From Dryocosmus kuriphilus (Eukaryota > Arthropoda > Insecta > Hymenoptera > Cynipidae): a stretch of 64,000 nucleotides of DNA. The position numbers were made by a program, and so were the translations under genes. The notes below the pieces were generated by a model. That model made no database searches. It was not told the origin of the DNA and saw nothing but the letters and a program-made list of their open reading frames with translations. Positions 51,842 to 62,812 of this stretch are shown piece by piece. Numbering within the stretch: position 1 is the first letter of the stretch; the number at the start of each line of letters is the position of its first letter. Location of the stretch: assembly GCA_038277395.1 (NCBI GenBank), contig CM076195.1, positions 24,514,327-24,578,326 on the forward strand, written 5' to 3'.

Positions 51842-54499
51842 CAGGGGAGAGTGGGGCACAGAGGACCGCCTTTCTGAGATATAATTACAACTAACATATA
51901 CTTTTAATTGAAATTTGGCGTACAGATTGCGAGAACTATCTATTTTCGATAAACGCTTTAATTGTAGACATTCTTATTTTTATTTCGGACATATAATGAC
52001 AAATTTAGGAGTAAATTTTTGGACATCTGTGCCCCGCGTATGTAATTCATATGTAAAATATAATCATGAAGTAACTTTACAAAATTGTTAAGAATGATTT
52101 ACATAGTTTATGAACTCGTCTTCCTCGTCAGCTTCAGCACATGCATCATGTGCCCATCCTTTACAATCTTTGCACTGAATCCAACCTTCGTTCGATTTAG
52201 ATTCAAGGAATCATCCGTGATAATAGACACATGCAAAGTTGTCATTATCACTATATTCACTGTGGCAGGAAACAATTCTGCGTTTTTTGGATCCAGTCAA
52301 TTCTTCTGCGAAATTTGCCACTTCCGACTTCTCACTTTAGAACTTCGCTGAGACTTGGATTTGGGAGACATATGATGTAATATATTCTGAAGAGCTGATT
52401 CTGGATTATGAAAACTGGTTGATGGTTACGGCTCTGGTTCTGGTCCTCGTACTATATTCTGAAGAACTGATTCCGCTTGATGAGAACTGGTTGATGGTTG
52501 TGACTTTGGTTCTGGTCCTCGTGTTTGCAGTGAAGTTTGAAGATCAAGTATTTCGGTAACCATTTCATCAAAATCATCAAATGAAGATTGGTGGAGGTGC
52601 TCGTTTCCTAGAGGCACAGGTACTTCGGTGACTGGGGATGGCAGAAAATCTCCCTTTGTATAAATACCTGTATCAAATGGCACAATTCTTGTTACCTGAA
52701 AACCTTTAATTGCTTTATCCATGGTGGCTGTCCGAACGAAGGCTTTCCTACAAATTTCCATTAAATCGCATATTTTTATTCCTTGTCCTGCGTGATTATT
52801 AGCCCACAGATCACAGTCACGAGAATGCTGTGTTTTCAGTGGACCATAAAAACAGCAATCAAGAGGCTGCAGCCGATTGCTGATGTGTGGCGTCAGGGAA
52901 ATCATAATGACGTTATTATTACGAACAAAAGTTATCGCTTCCAAACTTCTGTGGCTCGAATGGTTGTCGATTATCAATATAGCTTACTTGCTGTCAGTTG
53001 GTTTAGCGAACGCCACGAAATGCTACAAATATTTGACAAAATGTTTGGAATCCATCCAACAACTACTCTTAGCACAACCCACAGATCCAGGGGGACAGTC
53101 TCTCATGAATAATGGTGACATTCGTTGTCTGAGAAAAAGAAAAAAAGGTGGAATGTACTGTCCGGATGCTGAAATTGCACAAATTGCGGTGGTCTTAAAA
53201 CCACGTTCAGTACTAATTATACAGCCAACTTGTTTTCGACATTACAGACCTTAAAAGATCGTTGAATTTCTGAACCTGCACTTTATTAAAGGCTGCAGCT
53301 GTTGCCATGCTAGTAGCTTTTGGTGCTCGTATGAAAATTTCTAGGTTTCACTTACGAAATCCAAAAAGATCTTCAGTTTTATTAAAGTTGTGGTGAAGCT
53401 TCAATTTTTCGGTAAGGTCGAATGCCAACTTCCTGACATCCCGCAGAGATAATCCACAGAATCTAGATTCGAAGTATAATATGTGATTAACTAGTACCTT
53501 TCCTTGATCTTCGGAGAAAACTTTTTGAAGATGATCGTTTCGTGAGCCAGTTCGCGGTTTCTCTTTTTATTCTACATAGAAGGCAATTTTTCGGAACTCC
53601 AAAACGCTGACATGCCCATGTTGTAGAAAGTTCCTTAGATTTCACCGCCGAAATTGACATCTGCATGCTATCAATGTTCCAGTTAGGTTCTGGTTTTATT
53701 TTTTTATAGTTCCGCACCATCTGAAATAAAAAATACCCAAATAAATAAAAATATTTCATTAGCAGTGAGGATATCCATTCATTATGATTTTGCTTGAAAT
53801 GGATATTGCAGATTCAAGGACGTCCGCGGAACTGATCGATTCAAATAGTCGAAAATATTATAAAGTTTCAGTAATCTTTTTATTATTTTTACATTATTCG
53901 ATATACGAGATTTAAAATTATAAAAAAACGTATGAACTTGTATTTAAAAAATTTTCAATTTCTATCGAAGTCTGAGTTTGATAGATTTTTGAAATTGCTG
54001 CGTCTTTCTCATCCCAGACAACAAAAACCGGGTTATAAAATTCACAGAGTCGCCATTTCACAGCGGGCCACGCCAGCGCAGCATCGTTTCGATCCTCTAT
54101 GCTGTACCACTACCCGGTCCTCTGGACCCCCGCAGTCAATTCCTAAACAATCCTACCTATACTTGACACGTCGAATATTTGGAAACGCAACATCGGCAAA
54201 AAGTAAGCTAAGTGAAACTTAATATACATTCAATTAACATTTCATTAATAGGAGCACTGATAAACAAAATGAGAAGGCTATATGTATGGAATTTTCTTAT
54301 AAGCTTACCTTGAATTTTCGCTTTTTTTTCATTTTCTTTCGAGAGCGTTGACTCAACGTACGTTCTGACTTGACACAAACTGAAATAGTCACTGAACGTT
54401 GTAATGACGATCATAACGAAAAAATGGCACCATAAAACATAATTTTATCAAGCTGAACCCCTTTTGCATCGCATGTTCTCTGTGCCCCAAACTCCCCTA
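51842..54499. mobile_element. Pogo-like DNA transposon, 2658 bp
   Basis: The ends are imperfect inverted repeats: left CAGGGGAGAGTGGGGCACAG, right (reverse complement) TAGGGGAGTTTGGGGCACAG. The interior encodes, on the minus strand, a helix-turn-helix/DDE transposase of the pogo/jerky type with stops. The left flank is an AT run, so the TA target duplication expected for this superfamily cannot be proved. Confidence 0.85.
52426..53720 (-). pseudogene. Pogo/jerky-type transposase (stops and frameshifts)
   Basis: N-terminal piece from 53,720: M-V-R-N-Y-K-K, then A-V-K-S-K-E-L-S-T-T-W-A-C and F-G-V-P-K-N, a Pipsqueak-type helix-turn-helix. Further on come M-S-P-L-F-M-R-D-C-P-P-G-S-V-G, H-F-V-A-F-A-K-P-T-D-S-K, a stop near 52,990, and I-I-D-N-H-S-S-H-R-S (second catalytic Asp). 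Then T-P-H-I-S-N-R-L-Q-P-L-D-C-C-F-Y-G-P (third catalytic Asp block). The C-terminus contains a 72-bp tandem duplication encoding R-G-P-E-P twice. Pogo-family transposases cut and paste DNA at TA sites; this copy cannot, because the frame is broken in several places. Confidence 0.82.
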
Positions 54500-54959
54500 C
54501 ATATACTCGTATGTACATATATACATGTATCGAAACCTTATAAGGGAGCTTCGACGACTGTATCCGGAATAATCAGTTAAGATGATTGTCCTTGTGATCG
54601 GTGTCCTCGGAGGTACGAAGCCATCACTGGTTCGTAACCTCAAAGCTATATCCGCGTGATAAAAAGATGCCGAGGCACTTTCGAGATGGATACAGAGAGC
54701 TGTCATTACTGGGTTGCTCCGTGTCCTGAAGACACACGAGGATTTCGTCTGCCCGTCATTGTAATTTCATCGTATCCAGTGGTCACCCATCTCACGGTCG
54801 TGAGGCGTGGTCAAAGGTGTAATTTACCGCGGTTCCACTGGGAGCGAGTGTCATTTTCCTGAATGGCACTCGCTCCCATGGGAACCCTGCAGTGGTGATT
54901 TGTGATCGCTGGAAATTGGCTAAGCAGTTTCGAGTAAACTTACTCTCCATGTAGCAGCT
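54500..54959. other. No gene recognised
   Basis: Lies between the pogo-like element and the minus-strand gypsy relic. It could be further decayed pol sequence of that relic, but I could not match motifs. Confidence 0.35.
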
Positions 54960-55740
54960 TAATCTAAGTCTATGGTTTTGAAGGTTAACTAGAAGACCAA
55001 AGTGACTCAGAAGGTCAGCACCAATGACTGGTTTGGAAACATCAGCGATGATGAGACACCAACTGAAATCTCGGCGTCCAGAGATTTTTTCTGTGACGAA
55101 TAGGCATCGAGAAGTAATGAGAGAGTCACGCTTCGCCGCTAGTGACTCTCGGGTTAGTTTCCCTGAAATTTACATCCAGGCAAGCATTTTTGGGCCTTAT
55201 TACCGAATTTCATCTGGTACCAACATTTATCTGACTTAGTTAGCGGGTTCCGTGAAGAGCTTCGTGATCGCAGTCGTTGGTTCGGTTGGCGGGAGTCGGC
55301 GACGAGGCTGACTACTTGCTTGGCAAATTCAGCAACCTGTGCTTCAAGGCTGGATTCAGGTGACGTAGGCTGTGCTGCGACGGTGGACGTCTGCTTCAAC
55401 TGGAGATATCGTAGAGTTTATCGGCGAGAGTGCCGAGTCCTGGCAGTGTGTTATTGCGTTCCACTGACAGTAGCGCACAAGTTTGCTCGGCTAAGTTGGT
55501 GAACCATCGAGAGCCAAGCACGTTCTCGTTAATATCTCAGACGAGAGAGCGCAGATATCGCAGAAATTGTGAGAGTGTGCGATCCCCTAGTGATTCACCA
55601 TCGAGGAGCTGCTGCAGCCTGGCCTCCTCTGATTTTGAGAAACGCGTGATGAGCGCTTCTTTCAATGCCTGGTATGGCGTGCTGAATGGGGGGAAACGAT
55701 TATGTCTTCTACCTCTGCCACATGCCGTGTGTTGTTAAGA
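54960..55740 (-). pseudogene. Ty3/gypsy gag-protease relic
   Basis: Minus-strand pieces in order: F-S-T-P-Y-Q-A-L-K-E-A-L-I-T-R-F followed by S-K-S-E-E-A-R-L-Q-Q-L-L-D-G-E (about 55,690-55,590); a Ser/Arg-rich stretch; C-W-Y-Q-M-K-F-G-N-K-A-Q-K-C-L-P-G-C-K-F (about 55,220-55,160), the variant zinc-binding motif of this gypsy lineage; and then a protease end I-I-A-D-V-S-K-P-V-I-G-A-D-L-L (about 55,060-55,010). The strand with the catalytic D-T-G is missing, apparently deleted. It is unrelated in detail to elements A and B, which lack such a Cys motif in gag. Confidence 0.8.
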
Positions 55741-56670
55741 GACACAGCATGGTAGATTTATCCTTTTTGATTACGACACCTCAAGTTATAAACTGCACCT
55801 CGAGTTGTGTGAATCAACGTGAAGGCCTGTCCATACTAAAGGGGGGAGCTTTGACTTCACCACGAGCAAAGGCGAGACGTTCGCTTTTAGCCTCTTTGAA
55901 TTTCTCATCGTCATCCGGCATGTTGTTGTTTCACAAAAAACTATGCTCAGTCACAGAAGCATAGAAACACGGGAATTTATCACATAAAATTTGTTTACAC
56001 GAAGAAAAATCGTGTCCAAAAATTTCACCCATGCGGCACTGCGTCCATGGGTGTCCTGTAATGCACCGGAGGTGATAAAAAAATAATCAGCACTGACTCT
56101 GCATTCAACAGTAAAAAAAAGGAATGCTTGATGTATGCAAGTTTCGTGCAATTCGCCGAATTTACGGAACTGAAGCGAGGACGTGACATGTAATCGACGA
56201 AAATTGAAGAACTGCACAACACTGCATTGCGTTGCAGGGAAAATGACACAAATTGCTCGTGAATTTTGAGAGTTTCGCTGGAAAACGTTAGAAAGGCAAG
56301 AAAATCGATCAACTCGTAGCGAAAAATACAAGAAGATTCGGCACTGCGGAATCTTTGTGTCATGGCGATGCGAGCACATGGCATAAGGCTATGACGGAAA
56401 ATTCGCAAAGAGAGATTAGGAGATCCGTGAGTACTGAACTCAAAAAATTCACCACGGTAGATGACGTCGGGGTCACGAATGAAGGGATTACTTTTATTGA
56501 AAAAGACCTTCTTTACAAGCACACCGTTTATTCGCAAGACGCATACATTCAGGTAACAATTTTTCGCGATGAGAGAAGTAACGTAATCATGACTAGACTG
56601 TTCTGTACAGCTGACCGAGTAATATCGACCCGACGATAGAATGCGAAGATGTGTGTACATATACCATATA
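55741..56670. other. No gene recognised
   Basis: Several overlapping ORFs exist on both strands (for example 56,025-56,660 minus and 56,355-56,639 plus), but none shows a domain, a signal sequence or a compositional sign of coding. It may be decayed LTR or unique sequence. Confidence 0.4.
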
Positions 56671-57156
56671 CAGGGTGTCTAAAAAGTCCCGGGACGGTTG
56701 GATATTTCCTCAGGTAAAATATGTCTAAAAAAAGTGAAGGTCATTCCTGAAGTAAATTTCAACGAGAAATTCAATGGTGACCTTCATTTTGACCTTCATG
56801 GCTTCTTGAAGGTCAACTTTGTTTTTTTAAATGGAAACCCCCTTTTTTACATCTGCAATCGATAGAGCGGAAAATTCCACGTTCAGGTATGTACCCAAGT
56901 CATAGGTCAATTGTAACGTTCAAGGTCAGTTAGAGGTTATTTGAAATTAACAAAGTTTTCCAAGAGGTCAGTGCAATTCCTGAAGTAAATTTCAAAGAGA
57001 AATTCATTGTTAAGATGATCTTCAAGGTTTTTTAAAGGTTTTTTCCAAGCAATTTACGTTTACGTTTAGCATTACCCAGGAACAACGACGTACACGTAGT
57101 AAATTCTGTTCCCTTTGGGGTGCTTGATTAGCGTGAGTCCCCTTGCCTCTCACGCT

Positions 57157-58247
57157 TCAGTGAAGATGTTCGAACTGAAAACGTTGAGCTTCTTGACAAA
57201 AAGCTATGCGATTGTAAAAATGAGTTACAGCATTACGAATCATATCCCTATCAATGAAAGTAGCCTGTTGCAGAATCCGATTCTGCAATTCGTCTAAGCT
57301 TTGGGTTTGCGTTGAGTATACTTTGCTCTTTAAATAACCCCAAAGAAAATAGTCGAGAGGCGTCAGATCAGGAGATCTAGCAGGCCACTCGATTTCACCC
57401 CTTCTTCCAATCCACCTTTGAGGGAACTGAGTATCCAAATATGCTCGAACCTCCCTACCGTAATGAGCCGCTGCTCCGTCCTGCTGGAACCAAATATTTT
57501 GAGAATTACCGCCTGTAATCTCCCTTATTCTTGGTACAATTTGGTTTCTGAGAGAAGCTCTTCATATGCACGGGCATTGAGATTACCATCGATGAAGAAA
57601 GGGCCTATCAATGTATCATTCAAGATACCGGCCCAAACATTAATCTTTTGTGGATATTGTGTGTGACTCTCCCACAACCAATCAGGATTTGTGTCGGACC
57701 AATATCTACAATTTTGCCTGTTAACTTTACCTTTCAAAGTGAAAGTAGCTTCACCTGAAAATACTGTATTGTACAAGAAAAGAGGATCTCTATCAATTCT
57801 GTCCATCATAATTTCACAAAATTCAACCCGACGATCGGGATCGTCTTCATTGAGCTCTTGTACCAGATGAACTTTGTAAGGGTGGAAATTAATGCTTTTT
57901 AAAATATTTCGCACTGTCTCAGGAGCAACGTCACGCTCATCACTAGCTCGACGTAAACTAAGGTGTGGGTTTTCAACAAATGCTTGGGCTATGTCCATCT
58001 GCATCTCCTCAGATCCTGCAGATTTTGGCCCACCAGTTCTCTGAAGGTCCTTGATAGATCCATGATTCATAAAGCGCCTTACAGTTCTTTCAATTGTTGA
58101 TTTTGAGACAGGATTTAACCCTTCTCCATTACGAAAAGTGCGATTAAAAAGCAAACGAACTTGATCATAAAATCGAACTCGATCTCCCCAACCACGCATC
58201 ATTAATACAGATACCCTCTTTCGTTCCGAAAGTTTAGCTTGTGCCAT
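57157..58247 (-). pseudogene. Tc1/mariner-superfamily transposase, nearly full length
   Basis: Starts at M-A-Q-A-K-L-S-E-R-K-R (58,247). The helix-turn-helix region contains V-S-K-S-T-I-E-R-T-V-R-R-F and R-T-G-G-P-K-S-A. The first catalytic block reads V-F-S-G-E-A-T-F-T-L-K-G-K-V-N, where family members normally have D in place of the Gly. The second block is I-N-V-W-A-G-I-L-N-D, and the third is R-S-P-D-L-T-P-L-D-Y-F-L-W-G-Y. The frame breaks between 57,525 and 57,438. Loss of the first catalytic Asp and the frameshift make it inactive, but overall preservation is good, so the element is moderately young. Confidence 0.9.
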
Positions 58248-58455
58248 AATAATCTTTTAGCGAAAGATAGTAAGTATGTACTCGTAATACGTAAATTTAG
58301 TTTCGATTCGTAATATTCGTATGGAAAAACGGTATAGGACTGTATAACTCTTTGGGGATGAACAGAACTCTCACCAGAACACCTGGAACTTTTAATGAAA
58401 AATTTCCTTATGATTTTACAATATTCAAAACGCTGTAACCAAGATCAATACAGAG

Positions 58456-59062
58456 CTCACCAATGAATTTCTCGTTGAAATTTACTTCAGGAATTACACT
58501 GACCTCTTGGAAAACTTTGTTAATTTCAAATAACCTCTAACTGATCTTGAACGTTACAATTGATCTATGACTTGGGTACGTACCTGAACGTAGAATTTTC
58601 CGCTCTATCGATTGCAGATGTAAAAAAAGGGGATTTCCATAAAAAAAAAAAAAAAAAATTGACCCTCAAAAAGCCATGAAGGTCAACTTCAAAGTCAAAA
58701 TGAAGGTCACCATTGAATTCCTCGTTGAAATTTACGTAAGGAATTGCACTGACCTCTTGGAAAACTTTGTTAATTTCAAATAACCTCTAACTGACCTTGA
58801 AAGTTAAAATTGACAATGACTTGGGTACGTACCTGAACGTAGAACGTTCCGCTATATCGATTGCAGATGTAAAAAAAGGGGGTTTCCATTTAAAAAAAAC
58901 AAAGTTAACCTTCAAAAAGCCATGAAGGTCAACTTCAAGGTCAAAATGAAGGTCACCATTGAATTCCTCGTTGAAATTTACTTCAGGAATGACCTTCACT
59001 TTTTTGAGAAATATTTTACCTGAGGAAATATCCAACCGTCCCGGGACTTTTTAGACACCCGG
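58456..59062 (-). repeat. Right TIR with tandem 250-bp units
   Basis: Near-identical segments start at about 58,462, 58,713 and 58,961 (GAATT.CTCGTTGAAATTTAC each time). Each of the first two is followed by CACTGACCTCTTGGAAAACT and CTTGGGTACGTACCTGAACG. The left TIR has fewer copies. Confidence 0.9.
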
Positions 59063-59723
59063 TATATATGGTATATATATATATATAGTCAATATTATTA
59101 ATTAAATCTAGCCTTTTTCACTGTTAATGACTGTATAATATTTACGAAATTTTCCTACAATGCTAAATTATATTTTAAATTTATTTCCAAATTTCCGTGT
59201 TCGCAAATAACATTGAATGTGCAGCAACAAATATTTTGGAGGTTTTTAATTGTCAACTTCATTTTAATGCAGTCATTGTTGATTTTCGACATGATCTTTA
59301 AAACACCTTTGGACAACTTTGTGCAAAAATCAGCAATAATAACTTTTAATGTGAATATATTTTACTCTGTGACTATAAAATATGATTCATTTTTAATAAA
59401 TTTATCAATATTGTTATTATTTTTTATAAGAATTATTTTTTATAAGAATTATTTTTGTTTCTAACATAAAAAAAAACGTTTAATAGATGTGAAATTTTGT
59501 CGAGAAAGGAAAACAACCACACAATATTGCTAATTTAAACTGTAATTTTTTACGTATTAATGATTTTATAATGTATTTCGCAATTTTTTCGTAATGTATA
59601 TATTCTTTTTGAATTATTTATTCCTTAAATTTCTTGAAATTTTCATAGAAAAGTAGAAAGTAATCGACTGGGCTACAGTCATCCACTGGACTACAGTCAT
59701 CCGACACAGGCAGGATTTGACCC
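59063..59723. other. AT-rich interval, no gene
   Basis: An 83-codon hydrophobic ORF (59,213-59,464) is a consequence of the AT-rich composition. The imperfect direct repeat CTACAGTCATCC occurs twice near 59,670-59,700. Confidence 0.4.
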
Positions 59724-59929
59724 CCCTAGTAAAAATACCTCGTAGGTATCATTAAAATCCATTTAGAAACATCTGAGATTACCTTTAGCGGTTTAAGTGG
59801 ATTTAAAGAGGGTTCGTGGAACGTAATTGGTTATAACGCTTTCTTAAGGGAATTCGGAATATACTGTTAATTTCGTGAAATGTTTGTAATAGCTTGTATG
59901 AGGAACCAAAGTGGAATTGAAAACCAAAA

Positions 59930-60290
59930 TTACTTTTTTAACGTCTCCTTAAGTGAATCTAATAGGGATTTAAGAGGAATGTTTAAGTGGAAATTATTGT
60001 AACAGGATCTAAGGGGAACGAGCGTAAGCGTCTATCAAAATTAAATTTCCTTAAATTTTTCTAAGTGAACCTAATAGGAATTTAAGAGGACTGCCTTTAG
60101 TGCCAAAAATGCGACAAGTATAGAATTGTCCTTCTAAAAGGGTCTAATGGGAACTTAAGTGTCATCAAAATTAAATTTCCTTAAACTTTTCTGAGTGGAC
60201 CTAATAGGAATTTAAGAGGACTGCCTTTACTGTCAAAAATGCGACTAAGTACAGAAATTTCGTTCTAAAAGGATCTATGGGAAACTTTTA
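59930..60290 (+). repeat. About 117-bp tandem repeats, 3 copies
   Basis: Units share AAATTTCCTTAAA, CCTAATAGGAATTTAAGAGG, ACTGCCTTTA and AAAAATGCGAC; the second and third are almost identical. Confidence 0.85.
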
Positions 60291-60397
60291 TTTTTATATA
60301 TAAAATTTCGAAAAGAAAAGAATTACTAGAATTTTTCATTCTACCCTTCCCCAATGCAGAAAAGCGTCTTAATTTGGATTTTGTTATGGACACTCAA

Positions 60398-60493
60398 GCG
60401 GTTCGATAGCCGAGATGCTTAGTCGTTAGGGAATTAAATGATGCGTTCAGTTAGATTTTAAGTAAGCCGTAGTTAGGTTTGAATCCCGCCGCA
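60398..60493 (+). tRNA. tRNA-like sequence (degenerate class II or SINE-type)
   Basis: An A-box-like D arm (TAGCCGAGATGCTTAGTCGT) and a B box GGTTTGAATCC (60,477-60,487) are spaced as in a long-variable-arm (Leu/Ser-type) tRNA. The outer bases GCGG (60,398-60,401) can pair with CCGC (60,489-60,492). The anticodon arm and part of the T stem are not convincing. It is more likely a tRNA pseudogene or tRNA-derived promoter inside the TIR element than a working tRNA gene. Confidence 0.4.
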
Positions 60494-61296
60494 GCTTTTC
60501 CGATTTTTAAATATCGTTAAAAATTCAAGTATACGTTTAAGTGGTTGTTGTAGGTATCCAGTAGAATTGTATATAAATAAAAAAATGATTAAGCAATAAT
60601 AATAATCAAAAGCAAATTTTTTTCGTTAACAAGTAGAAATATGTAGATACAGAAGACTCATTTGAGTTACTATTTTATGAATAATCTTGTTGACAATAAT
60701 TATTTACGTGGTCGCTTATTTTAGTAGATGTATATTCCATTAAAATTCGTATTCGACATTAATTGGGTACTAGCGGAGGCCCCTATAGGATCCACTTACA
60801 TACCTCTTAGGATCATATTAGAAGCTGAATTCACCCCGAATTAGATTCATTTAGAAACCTATTAAACGCATATAGAAACATTTTAGAAGCGCCGAATAAG
60901 CGAAGAGGAAGTCCCCTTAGTTTACTCTTACGTCCCTATAGGATCGAATTTCAACCTCATAAGATCCACATTAAAGCATCTTTCAAGCATCGAACAAATC
61001 CCCCTTTCAAAAATCATACAAAACCTTAAATTCGGAAACCTACGGGATTTTTAAACGGATTCTAAGAGCAATTTTTACTAGGGCCGTTACTCTCTCGCTT
61101 GCACTCACGGATTTGGCTTTAGTAAGAGAGAGATGGTATATTGTCCTTTGCTAGGAGATACAGGTACGTGCTACGAGACGTTTGGCAAGAGTCCAGAGAG
61201 ATGCAACTTGAAGGGCGTCAAGCTATGGAAGCAGTTAATATAATTTCCAAGGAGTACATTGCATTTTTTACCACTTGAGGCAAAAAATGGGGCCTA

Positions 61297-61805
61297 CACG
61301 GAGAAAAAAATCTGACTATTGCAGTAAGCTGAGCTCTTCCTATTAAAGCATGGAACTGTGCGAAATCTATATTAAATTCTACCAATATTGGCATCAACTC
61401 ATGAACTTCTGTTATGAAATGTCTTCTACTCTACAAGAAAAAAGCGCATGTCATTATTGCTAAAGTCGAGCCATGCGTGAAAAGCACACTAAACTCATCC
61501 TATCTCAGCAAGAGTACTCTTGCAAATGAGATGTTAGGCCTTGACTACCGGCGCTGAACTTATGGCTTGGTTGCAAGGGAACTTTTGCTGAAATAGGATG
61601 AGTTTTCTTACAACCATAGCAACGCGTAGTTGGAGCTATTCTCGCAAGGCATAACTACTTTAAGATCATGAAACTTTCAACTTTTTTAGCATGAAGGGAT
61701 CCCTGCTTAAAATATATGAATTTTGCACCAGAATAAAAAGAATGAAACCTGCTGCAAAAACATGACAAATGTTCTTACTATTACAGTCAGATTTTTTTCT
61801 CCGTG
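61297..61805. mobile_element. MITE, 509 bp, TA target duplication
   Basis: About 30-bp inverted ends: CACGGAGAAAAAAATCTGAC at the left and GTCAGATTTTTTTCTCCGTG at the right, perfect over the outer 20, flanked by TA at 61,295 and 61,806. The interior has further inverted motifs (CATCCTATCTCAGCA against TGCTGAAATAGGATG). No coding sequence. TA duplication suggests a Tc1/mariner-mobilised element. Confidence 0.92.
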
Positions 61806-61828
61806 TATAGTAAAGATCTCGTTATTAT

Positions 61829-61845
61829 CCCCCCCCCCCCCCCCC
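61829..61845 (+). repeat. 17-base C homopolymer
   Basis: A C run 24 bp outside the MITE. Confidence 0.9.
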
Positions 61846-62450
61846 TCACTCGGTTCAACTCAGAACTTCTTAACTATTTTAACATAGATCCAGAAAAAGA
61901 CAGTTCTTGATAAGATAAAACTATTTTAGAGCCCAAAAACTTGGCAGGTGCATTATTAAGATATGAAGAATATAGATAAAAATGTAGTCAAAATAATTTA
62001 CAGTACTAAACAACGAATATACTTAAAACAAAATGGTTGGTATTACTTAATAGATAGCATATAGCCATGTCTGAAACAACAATCTGCACTCGGTTTCATG
62101 GAGGCAATTGCTCACTAATGCAAGGATATAAATATGTCAAAAATGATCAATCTTTTCAATTTTCCAGGCAAGCCAGTGACTTTTTGGCTATATTTAATAT
62201 AATATTTTTTATGCAGAAGAAGATTCTAAATATTTTGCTATGGAACTTTTTGTTAGAAGCAGCCGCTTTCAAGGAAAATGTGCAAAACATGAAAGAAACC
62301 GCCATTCTGCAAAATGGCGGCTCGAGGTCGCCCCAGATTTTTGCTGAATTTTGGGAGGTAACATTATACCCTATTTCGGCAGTTACTAAGGATACATAAT
62401 GTTGTGATGTTGTTTTTCGTCAGAATATGTACATGTTGAAGGTCAATACA
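61846..62450. other. Unassigned interval with one 110-codon ORF
   Basis: An ATG ORF at 62,067-62,399 shows no domain, and its hydrophobic middle reflects AT-rich sequence. It contains a short perfect palindrome, CCGCCATT...AATGGCGG (62,300-62,322). I cannot support a gene. Confidence 0.35.
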
Positions 62451-62812
62451 TTGAACACGACTACTTCTGACTAAATATGGAATGCTTTATTATAAGCTGG
62501 TTCCATCTTGCAACGTTTCGGAGCCAATTATGGCCTCATCAGACATTATTGCATTTTTAAAATCGATGTTAAAATTTGACATGTTTTTACAACTTGAATG
62601 TCTTTAAATCATATCATCTTTGGAATTCCCTGGAAATTTAATATTTTGATACAGTTTAATCTACTCAAAAGGTTTTAAAAAACCAAAACTATAAAAAAAT
62701 CAAAAAAATTTGATGTGGTTTGTCATGTTAGGTTAGAATTGAGAAGTTGAAACCAAATGAAACTAGCTTATAATGAAGCATTCCATATTTAGTCGGAAGT
62801 AGTAGTGTTCAA
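62451..62812. mobile_element. MITE, 362 bp, about 45-bp TIRs
   Basis: The left end begins TTGAACACGACTACTTCTGA and the right end is its near-perfect reverse complement (TCGGAAGTAGTAGTGTTCAA). Pairing continues through AATATGGAATGCTT and ATAAGCT with a few mismatches. No ORF; target duplication unclear. Confidence 0.88.

Larger units (their letters stand above)
56671..59062. mobile_element. Mariner-superfamily transposon with long TIRs, 2392 bp
   Basis: The left end CAGGGTGTCTAAAAAGTCCC is mirrored at the right by GGGACTTTTTAGACACCCGG, with TA on both outer sides (56,669-56,670 and 59,063-59,064). The inverted repeats extend several hundred bases (left 56,671-57,030; right about 58,456-59,062). 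They are made of roughly 250-bp units containing GAAGGTCA and ACTTGGGTACGTACCTGAA-type motifs, about one and a half on the left and two and a half on the right. A transposase lies between on the minus strand. Confidence 0.93.
59724..61083. mobile_element. Non-autonomous TIR element, 1360 bp, with tRNA-like core
   Basis: Ends are CCCTAGTAAAAAT and ATTTTTACTAGGG, with a looser inverted similarity continuing inward (CTCGTAGG against TAGAATCC-like text). The left half holds a 117-bp tandem array; the right half carries inverted relatives of it (CCTCTTAGGATC against GAATTTAAGAGGA). There is no transposase. Target duplication is not evident. Superfamily unassigned. Confidence 0.7.

Noticed and set aside
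56025..56660. 211-codon minus-strand ORF
   Set aside because: It is the longest minus-strand ORF in the 55.7-56.7 kb gap but shows no motif, signal peptide or coding bias, and it overlaps ORFs on the other strand.
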